64,000 nucleotides of DNA from Atopsyche davidsoni (taxonomy: Eukaryota > Arthropoda > Insecta > Trichoptera > Hydrobiosidae), in the NCBI GenBank assembly GCA_022113835.1, contig JAILWY010000008.1:1666001-1730000 (forward strand), given 5' to 3'. The notes beneath the pieces were generated by a model that saw only the letters and a list, made by a program, of their open reading frames with translations, had not been told where the DNA came from and did not search any database. A program made the position numbers and the translations under genes. Shown here piece by piece: positions 36,688 through 47,912 of the stretch; position 1 is the first letter of the stretch; every line of letters begins with the position of its first letter.

Positions 36688-36884
36688 TTTAAAGTAATTG
36701 AATAAATGGCTTAAAACATCAAAACACACAATTTAAAAAAAAATTATTATTATTTAAAAATTGTTAATATATAATAAACATATATGGGAAACATTGAGCC
36801 TCAATGTAATATTGAAATAAGTTTATGCGAGTTTTAACAGCATTTGTTTAAAAATAATATTTAATCACACTTTATAAATATACG

Positions 36885-37067
36885 TATGTCTATTTTTTGG
36901 ATTGGACGTCAATCAGATGCGTATTTATTACCCGTTACGGGTTTATTATATTGCTACTAATATGATTAGGCACATTAGTTCAAAACATGCACAAATCACG
37001 ATGATATTTTTCTGAGAGTTTCTTTAATCATCTTCTATGTATGAACTAATGTGCCTAATCATATTAG
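36885..37067 (+). mobile_element. tRNA-Thr-like palindromic element, copy F, module deleted
   Basis: The full left terminus TATGTCTATTTTTTGGATTG is followed by the long left arm to GCACATTAGTTCA (36981). It then joins directly to the last part of the module (CACAAATCACGATG) and the right arm, ending CATATTAG. This copy proves that the left and right termini are inverted versions of each other. CTTTATAAATA occurs at 36870-36880 and 37073-37083, a probable 11-bp target duplication a few bases outside the recognised ends. Confidence 0.75.
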
Positions 37068-37083
37068 AAAACCTTTATAAATA

Positions 37084-38070
37084 GTTGATTATCACCGCAC
37101 TTGATCCAATATTTATTCCACTTTGAATTAACGCACTACATACTCTTATTTTTATTTTCAATACCGACGTATAAATAAAGAGAGCTCGACACACGTGGTC
37201 GTACAAATAAACATCGAAAAGGCAAAAAGGCGGAGTCGGTTTAGTCGTTGTATTCAAAGTCCTATTTGCTAAAAGGATATGAGAACGCTTTAGCAAAAGC
37301 TTTTTAAAAAAATATACAACGATTTAACTTTATTACTAAAAGGTTAATTACTTGGCTGTGTTAAAAGTAAATATGCACAAAAAGATCGCAAATTTGCAAG
37401 AACAACATAAAAACGTTAAACGAAACAGACAAAATTAACAATACAATCCTTAGTACATAAAATTAATTCGTTTTTATTATCACGGCCTTATAATATAATC
37501 TAAGCATTTTCATTATATTTTACCATTATAAATCATTATTTTTCGATTATATATCATATCAAAGGTGAATCAAATTATCCATGAAAACCACCATAAATTA
37601 ATAAAAGTTAAAAAAAACTATTTATAAGTCCAAGTGTTTTTTTTTATATAATTTACTAGCCATTGCTAACGTATAAATTATTTTAAGTTAAACCGGTGAC
37701 ACTCAATCATATTAAACAGTTCGTACAGATAGAAAGAGGTAGATGTATTCAGAAGTATGAAACTTTGAATAGTCAAATAAAAACACAGCCTAAAAGCGGA
37801 GTTACCGACCTGCAGAACTGATATTTGAACATTTTTCTGAAAGTTAAACACCGCACAAGCGCCCTTTGGTTGGCACCGCCGAGTTTAGAACCTCAAAAAC
37901 CGCAGAGGAAATACCAGGAAAGCTGTTTGTGAGGTTTTCAGAGAAGCCCTGCCCTGAAGGGATGTATTTGTGTAGGTTTATGTTACCGGTTGTGTGATGT
38001 AGCGTCAGCTTTATGGCTTTCAAATTAACAAATTAAGTAATCAATTCACGTAAGTAAACACTTAAATATA
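37084..38070. other. Gene-free stretch
   Basis: AT-rich, with a GC-richer patch at 37850-37990. I see nothing to annotate. Confidence 0.4.
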
Positions 38071-38072
38071 TA

Positions 38073-38620
38073 TAGGGTGTCCAAAAAGAGTGTCGGGTGA
38101 ATGTGAATAGAGACCGTTATTGCGATATGCTGCGAATTTTTTTGGGCCCAGAGTTGCAGGAGTTTCAAGATTTCAATTCAAAAACGCGGTTCCAACAAGA
38201 CACTTGTCATACATCCAATTAATCAATTGAAGCTGCTAACGAATTATTCTCTAATAAGGTCATTTCACGTAGAGGTAACATCAGAAGCCTTGGCCTTAAC
38301 CCTCTTGATTATTTCGTATGGGGATACCTCAAAAGTAGGGTTTATGAGAATAATCCGATGAACCTACCGGAATTGAAATAAAACATCAGGTCAGAAATGG
38401 CAGCAATATTGAGGACTATGTGTCAACGTGTTATCAGCAATCTTCGTTTCAGATTAGAAGAGTGCCAGCAGCGTAACGGTAACTATTTGGATAACATTAT
38501 TTTTTAGAATAAATTTCCATTTTGTATTCTTATAATTAACAATAAAAAAAATTACTTGATTACTAGTAGTTTTTGTTTTACTGAACTAACAAATACCCGA
38601 TACTCTTTTTGGACACCCTA
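38073..38620 (+). mobile_element. Internally deleted mariner-type element, copy 1
   Basis: Inverted ends TAGGGTGTCCAAAAAGAGT and its near-complement at the right are flanked by TA (38071-38072, 38621-38622). The 548-bp body has lost the first part of the transposase gene and keeps its 3' third. The same internal junction (CGAATTTTTTTGGGCCCAG; T-run then GGCCCAGAGTTGCA) occurs in copy 2 at 57821-58384, so the deleted form itself was mobilised, presumably by an intact transposase elsewhere. Confidence 0.85.
38185..38510 (+). pseudogene. Mariner-type transposase remnant, broken
   Basis: The plus strand encodes recognisable pieces: FQQD (second catalytic Asp region), RRGNI, LDYFVWGYLK, RVYENNPM and CQRVISNLRFRLEECQQRN. 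It is broken by at least two stops (TAA after the QQD segment and TAA after LPELK), a 12-bp loss removing the WPP motif compared with copy 2, and frame changes. Together with copy 2 the spacing between the last two catalytic residues is about 34, as in DD34D mariner. Confidence 0.75.
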
Positions 38621-40073
38621 TATGTTCACTACAGTGGATTGATTATATTATCTAAGTAGCAATTTCTAGATAGATTATTTAAATTGTTATTGCAGGATAT
38701 ATATTTTTTTGATAAAAATTATTAGATAACATGAATAAACGATTTTGTTTCATAGATTTTTCAAATAATTATTTTTGAGTAATTAATATAATATAATACT
38801 GTAAGATAAAGTATAAAAATACTTAATATTAGATGACATCTATAGATGATGGTTTTTAATAAGATTGTTTAAACGATAATTATATCGTTTTTTTTACGTT
38901 CAATACTGAAGAAAACTATTATTAGATTTTATAAATTATCAATGTTTTTGTTAATTACTAGTCTACACATGCAAGTTATACGAGTCATTTTAACGCTCTT
39001 TTATTTGTTAATGTGTATATATTTTTAAACGTATTTGAAATTTATAAGCACATATACTTCATTTAAATACACAAGCAATATAAAAAATACCGTAAAAATG
39101 CCTCCGAACTTACAATTTCAAATAACTAAAAGTCTTTCTACCTTTCGACACCAACCTTAGTCTTATATTTCAGGGGGTGAGTTTTATAACGAAGGAGTAT
39201 CAAAAGTACAGTATCGGGTTCTGTATTGACTTTATTTCTAAAGGTACAAAGTGAGAAAACCTTGATCAGTAGAGAAATAATCTAATTTCAGTAACTAGAC
39301 ACACTGAACACAAACACTCATGTCTTATAATATCCTATGATTGATTATTATTTATTTATATTTCATACATGTCTAACATAAACAAGTTATTTTAATTGAC
39401 ATTAAAGAGGTAAGATTTATGAACGTTTTTTTATTGAATCTCAACTCAAGCATTTATTATGCCAAGTGAAAAAATATATTTGATGTATTAAAGTAGAATA
39501 AATCACAAGTAATTTATTAATAATTGTCAGGTTATGCAATGAACTATTATATTAATTTGAAAAATCTACATTTTTTACATATGCAGGTTTATTAAGTATA
39601 CTATTAGTTTTCGTGTTATTAATTTACTTATAAAAGTACAAGTGCGCCATATTTTATGTCGGTATGTAAACATTGATAATTTTTACATTTATCAACCGAT
39701 AGACTAAGGTAAACACATTTAAAATTTAAGCCCCCCTATCCATGGTTATCGCAGCTTGTAGCTCTTGATAAATAGATTGAGCAGTATTCAACAGTAAATA
39801 AAATTAAATACTAAACTATTTGAATTTAAATATCTTTCTGCCAATGAGCGTATCAATGTTTAAATTTTATCATAAAATTTACTTGGAATTAATTTTTATG
39901 TCGTTTTAACCCTCGTTATTTTTGTAGTAAAGATTTACCATGTATGTTTGTGGCCAGGTAGTAAAGTTCAGTTGAATAACAAAAAATTAGTGGCAGGTAT
40001 ATCGGTTACCTACCCCCGTATTCCAGGGGCGGCTTGTGGTTTAGTTGTTTAGTATTGTGGCGTTGGCGTTTTG

Positions 40074-40118
40074 TTAACCCCAACACCAAAGGCTTCGTAC
40101 GCCTTTGTTGCGGGTTAA
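40074..40118. repeat. Stable compound hairpin
   Basis: TTAACCC (40074-40080) pairs with GGGTTAA (40112-40118), CAA (40081-40083) with TTG (40108-40110), and CAAAGGC (40087-40093) with GCCTTTG (40101-40107), around the loop TTCGTAC. That is 17 bp with one small bulge, in a GC-richer island. It is short for a pre-miRNA, and no known mature miRNA is recognised. Confidence 0.6.
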
Positions 40119-40651
40119 AAATGGAAGGGTCGTAGAAAGTGGTCTTCGGTTTCCCGGGGGTTGTTTTGGAAGTGATTTTTACTTTTATTTCGATACATAT
40201 CTGGGAAGCTCTAGAATTTTTGGATATTATAAAGCTTTAATAATATTTATTCCACTTGAATTCTTCAGTGGTTTGAAATGAATTTTTCGTAGGAGTTTTA
40301 TAGTTTTTTGTAAAAATAATATTCTCTATTCCGGAATGAATATCTGAAACAAATAAAAATCTACGGTAAAATTTTATTAAAATATCAAATATTTAAAAAA
40401 ATATATGTTCTCTGCGTAATGGTATATATTTTTCTTTTATATAAAGAGGTTTTGAGATAGAAACTCCGAGGAGCAATAATATTTTATTTAATATTGAATT
40501 TATTATAAATTTTCTTTTTACTCAAAACACGAAGATGTAAAATATGTATGTCTTTAAGTAAACAACACAAATACTAAAATTTTGAAACAATCACACTTGT
40601 GTTTATTCATCGTTTTCAACCGCTTGCCCGTACAAAACTTCAAATAATATA

Positions 40652-40654
<3 letters not shown>

Positions 40655-40689
<35 letters not shown>
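40655..40689. repeat. (AT)n microsatellite
   Basis: About 35 bp of uninterrupted AT. Confidence 0.9.
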
Positions 40690-40691
<2 letters not shown>

Positions 40692-42696
40692 CCCACTTGT
40701 CAAAAAACCGTCTATTCGTGATTTCAATATAAGTGACTCTTTCTTTTAATAAAGATATAAAGTTTTTTTTATAAAAAATCAACGTTCTGAAGTAATCTTA
40801 AAAATAAAAATTATTTATTTCTAGTTCAAAGGTTTTTTTTGTAATATAAACTCAGTTTAAACTGAGCTTAAAAAGACTTTTTATTTTAAAATCAGTTTCT
40901 AAATATTTGAACTTGAGATAAAAAAATAAACGTCAAATAAAAAAGACGACGGAGAAAACTTCGCATCTCTTGGGAAATTATAGGTTTCAAAAAGTTAAAT
41001 TATAAGGAAAAAGAATAGCTAGTTGTAAGGCGCGATTCCGTTGTAAAAATTATGTGAGTACTTCCGAATCTATTTTATAAAACCAAAGTGTTTTATTGAG
41101 CCCAAACTTTGACCGTGAAAAAACTCATAGCGAAGGTATAAAATGTACCTAAAAATAAATAATAATACTAAAATATCCGTTTCGAAACTCAAAACGCTTT
41201 AGTTAAAGCGTGAAATATAAAAAAATTACCAAATTAATATATTATATATCTGTAGCCTTTAAATCACAGTGGTATAAGATTTTTTGTTCCCAATGTAAAT
41301 ATAACACAATATAATAATGTACTTTATGCGTTTCACTGATAATTTATGTTATCAAGTAAAATTTAAGTAATTATTCTCATTCATCATTGAACCGATGAAA
41401 GCAAACAGGACATTTCCCCAGTCTAATACAGCGTGTAAATACGAGGCTTTCACCACATGTGAAGGTATAAGAATGCACATCCGGACACAATGCAGCCATT
41501 GTGAGTTTCCAATCAGTGTTTACAAACAGCTGACCGGAAAGGGAAGAGGCTTCTCTCTTAATCCCCCGTTCCCAGAAAGCCTCCGCACAAAGCGAGATGA
41601 CGTTTCATTAGGGATGACCAGACAGCCGGCCACAAAGGATTCAGGGTTGTATGGGACTAAATCCCCTTACTTATATAGGAATCACTAATATAGATGTCCA
41701 TTGATATAATTGTTATGACGTGAACTTAAATATAAGACACTACTTTTTATCGACTTCAATTATTTTTATAGAATATTTACATTAAAAATATTTTTAATTG
41801 TGAAGCATTGTGATTTTTTTTACCACGGTATCAAATATAATGTATATGTTCTGTTTTAAGAGGTTCTTGTCTTTTTTAGCACATCCTCCTACACACTCAA
41901 GATAATCGTATGTCGAATTTACCGATCAAATGTATGTTTCAAATTATTTTCTGAATGGTTGCCTTGTCGCTTTGTTTCTATATTACTTTATTGGGTATTC
42001 TGCTATTAAAATTTTGGACTCGGCACTGAAGCCTTTTTCAGGTATTTGAAATTGATTTAATGTGAACTATCAATGGTCTATAAAAATGTAGGCACCATAG
42101 GATGAGCGCACTTTTCTGAGCGAGCGTTCAGTAAGCCACCAAGTCACTGTCTGAATATATTTCTAAAGCTGCTCTTTTTCTAACTTTAGTCCTCTAAGTA
42201 AACGTGTTTGAACTCCACACTCCGTGTTAGTTCTATGTTTTTTTTTTTATAATAATAAAAAAACAAATTTTCTCCTAAACGTACTTCAAGTGAATAGGCA
42301 AAGTCCTAGATAGCGATCCTATGCATGGCCGTCTACACTCCCCAGTTATTTAGCTAACAGTACGAAACTCGGCTTAGCAACCACTTTACAAATGGCCGCA
42401 CTACTTTGCCGATGGCGCCAGTGGAGCGGAAGTGTTAATAGGTTCCGGCGGATGTGAATTTCCGGTTTGCCCCCCGCAAGCCCCCGCTGCTATGGTTTCC
42501 CATAACTTGGCTGTTCTCCGGTTTTAAATTAAAAGCACACCGGATACTGACTTTTGAATATTGGAAGCTCATAATGCTGATTAAAATTTTTGTTTCTACT
42601 TCAATCGCTTTAATACCAAACTTTTTAACTAATCATAACCGTATGAATTAACTATGACTTTATATTTACCATGTATAAATGCAACATGCTAATATA

Positions 42697-43052
42697 TCCG
42701 ATTAAAGTGTAGGAATTTGGAGATTCGTCATGTCTCTTTTCCAAGAGTCCTAAACATTTATGACTTTTTTTTTCAATTGGAATTAAAATATTGAATATAA
42801 GCCCTGTGCGATATATTATTTTAAAAATTGAAAAACAAAAAAATCTTTGACAAACTTTGGTTTTGAAAAGTCGTCATTTTATCCAATTTTTCAACATCTT
42901 CATGATTTTATTATACCCTTAAAATGGACGTTAAATTAATATTAAAAAATAGATAAAATAATTTATAGTTTTTTTAATACTCTGTAAAATTTCGACATAG
43001 AAAAATAAAGTGACAATTAAATATATTAAATGTAACGATTTCGCCAGGTAAA
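42697..43052 (-). repeat. Dispersed repeat, copy 2 of the inverted pair
   Basis: Minus-strand counterpart of 390-739, with the same landmarks in the same order and comparable limits. The 42-kb separation and inverted orientation make a segmental inversion possible, but two independent insertions of one element are simpler. Confidence 0.75.
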
Positions 43053-46000
43053 TTAAAAGGCTAGAAGCAACTGCCTTAACCTACAGCTTAAAACCATGCT
43101 AAACGTGTGTTAATCTTCCTCCATGCATGCATGTTTAAATAATTTGATATATTATTCGTAAAATGTTTTGTATTTGAAAAAAAAACAATTTGAAAGCCTT
43201 GCGCTTAGAGAATCAAAATAACAGCACATCAAATATTCATGAATGCTGATGTTTGATTATATTCTATTTTATTTCATCGTTTTTCTTCGGGACCGAAAAT
43301 AACATTTCACAGACAACCTGCTTTTAATCCGAGCGTCTTTTTTTCATATTTTTATTTTCTTAAACAATGTTCTGGAAAGCGTCTTTCAGAAGGAATATGT
43401 TGAAAAAACCGTTGAAATGAAAATCGTTGCTCTACAAATTCTGAGGGATGAAAATTTTATGTGAAAAACATCGGAAACTTTTCAATTGGTTTTCATTGAA
43501 GTTCCGATGTTTTAATTTGAGTATAAATTTTGTTCTTGGAAAGTTGTCGACTTTAAATGAGCCGATTTGCATTTTTTGGATATAATATAAGAAATTTTCT
43601 AAGAAAATTCTATATTTTAAATGCATTTTGCTTTAAATAGGTTCACGAAAGGAAGCATAAAATATTCATAGCACATACACAATCTAAGATTATTAGTTGC
43701 GGAATTTGTTTTCATCTTATCATTGAATTTTTTATGTATTCTTATAAGATAAATAAAATAATGTTTAAAATTAAAAAAAGGTACTTTTTCTATGAAAACT
43801 ACTTTTTTTCTTAAAATAACACAATGAGGTTTTAGATTTACACGTCTCTTCTCGAGTATGAGTACAGTGAATCTATGCGAATTCAAATCCGCCAAGATCG
43901 AAGATATACTAATCCAACCATCAATCAACAAAAAAAAAAGCTTCACTGAAGCTTTTCAACGTTTTCTCTCAAGCGAATAGAAACCTCTCAAAACCAGAAT
44001 AATTTTTCAAGTTTAAGACTGGGAGAAGTCTTTTTAAATATATCCATTGTACCAATGAATTCAACCGGTAGTTTGATCTGCATAAACTTATTATAAGGTA
44101 TTTTCATGGGTAGTTATATGGAAAAGTGATTTCAACGCTTTTATGCTATGCCTATGGCTTATTCTGTCAAAGACTTTATTGTAGCCACCAGCATGATCCT
44201 ATATTATTTTATGAAAATAAAAATTGCCCCAAGACTTTTGAGCTTAAGCAACAGGTAAATTAATAAAAAAAATGTATTTTTCAAATAAACTTAAAAATTC
44301 TTCTAGTCGTTTCCGTAACATTCCGCTTTTTAGATAAGCTCGGATAAATAATCGTAAAAAAACCAGTCAAAATCCTATTCGGTCTCATCTATAAACATTG
44401 AAGATTTGTCCAGCGGGAAACTCGTCTGGCTCTTGGTGAAAAAAATTTACCCTTAATTTAGAAAAGACTCGCTGAGAAAAAGTCAACCGAAGCGTGAGAT
44501 TTCTTTTAACGGATTCAGATGGACAAGAAGGTTAAATAAAAAAGATTTTATTCTAAATGGTAGTATAAAATATTTATTTTATTTTAAACTTAAAAATATA
44601 AATACAGTAGTTTCAAGAACAATTTCAAGTGTTTTAATTATTTGTTTGAAAAAATATAAATGTAACTCAAAAATCTATGAAAACGATTCGACGATTAAAA
44701 TATTCAGGAGTAAAAAAATGTTGATTCATTTCAATGTTTTTAGCTTATTTTAAAATAAAAAGATTAAGCATCAATTTTATTTTTAATTATAAAATTTATT
44801 ACTTAATATGTAATAATTGATTTTTTTCATACGGTAAAATCAAATTTTTTTGTTTATTTACATTAGTAACGTTACCTGTAATTTTATACTTTTTGACCGA
44901 CCAAGATTTGAATTGAGACCCAATAGTCATCAACCAATGAACCGATGATTTACTTCTGATATAAAAAAACTAAATAGATAATAAAGAGAAGGGATGCCAT
45001 AAATTTAAACTGCTTTCAGTAAAGTGTATCGACTTTACTCCAAGATAAATGCTAGCCGAGACTTTTGCTTAATACAGTTACTCTGTAAATAAACTTATTG
45101 CAAAGTTTTCAATGTATTTAGACCGTACAAGTTTTATAGTTTACCGCGGAGGCTCACTGGAACTTTCAAGATTTTTACCCTCTCGCCCTGGGGAGCTAAA
45201 CCCAATTATTCTGAGATATTTTCCACCCCTCTCGCTTGTTTCTGACCTAATTGACGTCCCGTTTGCCTAAAGTCTGCGTGTTAATTTGATTACAATTCTG
45301 AAACTGCAAACAAAAAAAAACATTTCACCATCTCAAAATATTTAAACGACGAGAAAAACCTTTTTTTATTTTTTCATTACACTTATGAGATTCGAGCCTA
45401 GACTTTCGTGGGTATAGCAGCCTTATTGAGTTATAGCCTTTTTTAACATAAAAATTAGCTATCTGGATTTCATTCTTTAAAATCACGATGAGTTTTTTCA
45501 TGTAGCATATATATCTAACCGAAAAATTTCATTCAACTCCTGAAATATGAAACAACTGTTGATTTACTGTGAAACTAAATTTGTTAAGCTTTTATATTAA
45601 AATAACAATTATGAAACGCCAAATTTCATAGGAATACAAGGACGAATAATGCCCTTAAAAGACGATAACATTTCTATCGAAAAATAACTGAAATATACTA
45701 CCCATTTAATTTTCTGCTTTTTAAATAAAAGACAAGTAGAATTCGGAAAAGATTTCTAGAAAAAAAAAACGTTTATACATATATTTTTTTATGTAAAATA
45801 TTGAAAAAAAATATTTATCTAAAATAAAAAGCAACCCTCGTTACCGCAACCTCATTATTCTCAAAATTAATTATCATCCCTAACACAATCGCATTGTAAA
45901 ACTTACGGTCAAGCAGCAAGAACGTGTCAAAATCTTCCCAAAGTTTAGGGGTAGCAATCATCATTATCACCCCTTTGCCACCCCCGTTAATTAAGGCTTT

Positions 46001-47004
46001 CTGGCAAGTGTACATGTAAGGGGCTAGCATTATGATTTTGCGCAGTGTAACCTTCTTGTTTATTTTCAGCTTTAATGTTTGCATACATTTTCTAGTAAAC
46101 TCTAAGCTTGCTATCATTTTCATTGATTTATAAGCAAACATGTGCATGACCAAGAAACTGAAAAGTCAGTTATGAGTTTTTTTAAATTATAATTTTTTTT
46201 TTAGAAAACTTAACAGCCGATATTCAATTTTGAAAAATAAGTTTTTACAGTGAATATTTTTTTTATTTCACGAGCTGGAAAAAATCTGAGAGCTTAAAGT
46301 TATCAATATAATTACTTGGAAAGAGTAGGAGACTACAAGGCAAGAGACGGTTGTGCAAGTTTAAGAAGAATTAACAGGTTGTTGATGCTAATCTGACGTA
46401 ATTCATGGTTAATGGTCTAGTTTTCTTAGCATGTGGCAGTATAATACCTAATGTAGTTAAAGCAATAAAATATGCTTTTTTCTAATAAAAAAAATCAAAG
46501 TTATATATTTTCAATATCATAAATAAGTATTCTGTAAATAAATATTCTACAACTGTACAAAATAAAAGCTGATAACTGATATGTAGTACTATATTTACCA
46601 AATAAATCTAAAAGTAGCAGAGTATTATCACTTTTCAGCTCACGCATCTTCCATCTTGAAAACCTAGGAAATGATAATCTCGCTTCGCTTCCTCAGGTTG
46701 TAGATAAATCAAGGCCAACTAATGTGCAGATCTACTTTATCGCTCTACCCGCCCTTACCCCAACCACACAGGGGGTTGAATCACCAATTCAAATGGACAA
46801 AATCATATAAAAAATATAAATATTTAATATAACTCTGATCGATACTTCATATAAAATTTTTTGATGTCACAAAAACACTTTGAAAGAATTGTAACAATTA
46901 TTAAATTCACAATAAATCTACGTGAAATAATTTTAACGCATGCATTATTATAGGAAAAACTAAGAAACGTATAACATACTATTTGATTAAATGCTTTTAA
47001 ATAA
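43053..47004. other. Gene-free AT-rich stretch
   Basis: Minus-strand frames of 109 codons (43617-43946) and 112 codons (45815-46153) lack domains or splice context and look like chance. A GC-richer patch at 45140-45260 is the only compositional change. Confidence 0.4.
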
Positions 47005-47210
47005 TCAATATTTTAAAATTCTATTTTAATATTTTAAAGAAAATGAAATACTTGAGTGATTTTTCCACATACTATTTTTATTGGTGACGCCAACCTTTCG
47101 ACTCAGTTTTATAATGCAAACGAGAAAGGTTGGCGAAACAGGTCACCAATAAAAATCAACATGTTGAAAAATCACTCAAGTATTTAATTCTATTTCAATA
47201 TTTAAATGCC
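47005..47210. repeat. Palindromic element Z (degenerate hammerhead layout) next to repeat X
   Basis: Arms AAATACTTGAGTGATTTTTC (from about 47050) and GAAAAATCACTCAAGTATTT (to 47185) enclose a second level of symmetry. There, ATTTTTATTGG pairs with CCAATAAAAAT, and GCCAACCTTT with AAAGGTTGGC. AATTCTATTTYAATATTT at 47017-47034 and 47186-47203 flanks it, but this word also belongs to repeat X, so it is not a clean target duplication. The right side has GGCGAAACAGGTCACC, as in a hammerhead; the CTGANGA half is reduced to GTGACG. A short relative is at 59071-59155. Confidence 0.65.
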
Positions 47211-47343
47211 TTTGGTGATGTATTTTAAGAAATTTGATGTAAAAATTTTCACATCTAAATTTTGGCTTTTTATAAAAAAAAATTATCGATATGTATTTTT
47301 TTATCAGTAATCTGTTTTATAGTCAATTATTTATTTTAATATA

Positions 47344-47744
47344 CAGTAATACCCCGCTTTACGCGACTCCGTTATGCGCGGTTTCACTATAACACCAATT
47401 TCAAATTTCGCGTTAAAATGGCCTCGCATTACGCGAATTTCTTATTTTAAGATTGTGTACGAACATAATATAGTCATTGAATTATCTTAGCAATTAAAAA
47501 CAGCGTTGGGTGTTATGAACGTATTTTATAATACAAGAACGTAAAAGAAACGCTACCCAGAAGACAATAGATGTATTTTTCAGTAAAAATAACATGTGTT
47601 CTTAGAATTAAAGTGATTGATTCAAATGATTGGTATTTTTTTGTATTAAGTTTTGACTATGTATGTATGTTTAATCGTAAATCTCGATATACGCGAATTT
47701 CCCTACGTGGGAACGTATCCCTCGCATAATGCGGGGTATTACTG
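47344..47744 (+). mobile_element. pogo-like MITE, copy 2 (TA target duplication)
   Basis: 401 bp with CAGTAATACCCCGCTTTACG at the left and GCGGGGTATTACTG at the right, flanked by TA (47342-47343, 47745-47746). It is the same family as 19478-19883 in inverted orientation: the end with GAGGGATACGTTCC faces repeat X in both. No transposase sequence inside. Confidence 0.85.
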
Positions 47745-47746
47745 TA

Positions 47747-47842
47747 TTTTATTTAAAATATTAAAATGGAATCCCACCAAGTACTTTTTATCAAAAATAT
47801 TGCTTACTTAAATATATTATATTGTACTGGTCATTCAAGTCC
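47747..47842 (-). repeat. Repeat X, uninterrupted copy (empty site)
   Basis: On the minus strand the order is CGGACTTGAATGACC, ATAATATATTTAAGTAAGC, AATATTTTTGATAAAAAGTA, CTTGGTGGGATTCC and TTTTAATATTTTAAATAAAA, then the MITE. Where the copy at 18876-19477 has the dimeric hammerhead insertion, this one has a single uninterrupted ATAATATATTTA. Confidence 0.8.
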
Positions 47843-47860
47843 GTATCGACTTGAATGACC
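47829..47860. repeat. Perfect 13-bp inverted repeat
   Basis: GGTCATTCAAGTC (47829-47841), loop CGTATC, and GACTTGAATGACC (47848-47860). The left half is the end of repeat X, so the hairpin may mark a fold-back end of that repeat. Confidence 0.7.
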
Positions 47861-47912
47861 CGATACACGCGAATTTCACTTAACGCGATTTTTCCCGGAA
47901 CGTGTTACTGTA
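47861..47912 (-). mobile_element. pogo-like MITE end fragment
   Basis: ACACGCGAATTTCACTTAACG, in part, and CGGAACGTGTTACTG followed by TA match the end region of the MITE at 19478, with an internal deletion of the CCCTCGCGTAAAGCGGGG part. Confidence 0.7.

Larger units (their letters stand above)
38623..42696. other. Gene-free AT-rich stretch
   Basis: Contains the hairpin at 40074-40118 and the (AT)n tract at 40655-40689. GC-richer patches occur at 40000-40170, 41400-41670 and 42300-42510. The 97-codon frame at 41395-41688 has Cys and His residues but no proper zinc-finger spacing. Confidence 0.4.

Noticed and set aside
41395..41688. 97-codon frame with Cys and His that hints at a zinc finger
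   Set aside because: The Cys/His spacing does not fit C2H2 or other zinc-binding motifs; probably chance in a GC-richer patch.
45380..45440. Minus-strand GGCTCGAATCTC with an A-box-like word as a tRNA gene
   Set aside because: Spacing is roughly right, but the T-stem and acceptor do not pair; at most a SINE relic.
47017..47203. AATTCTATTTYAATATTT copies as a clean 18-bp target duplication of element Z
   Set aside because: The word is part of repeat X, so the similarity may reflect repeat structure and not an insertion event.
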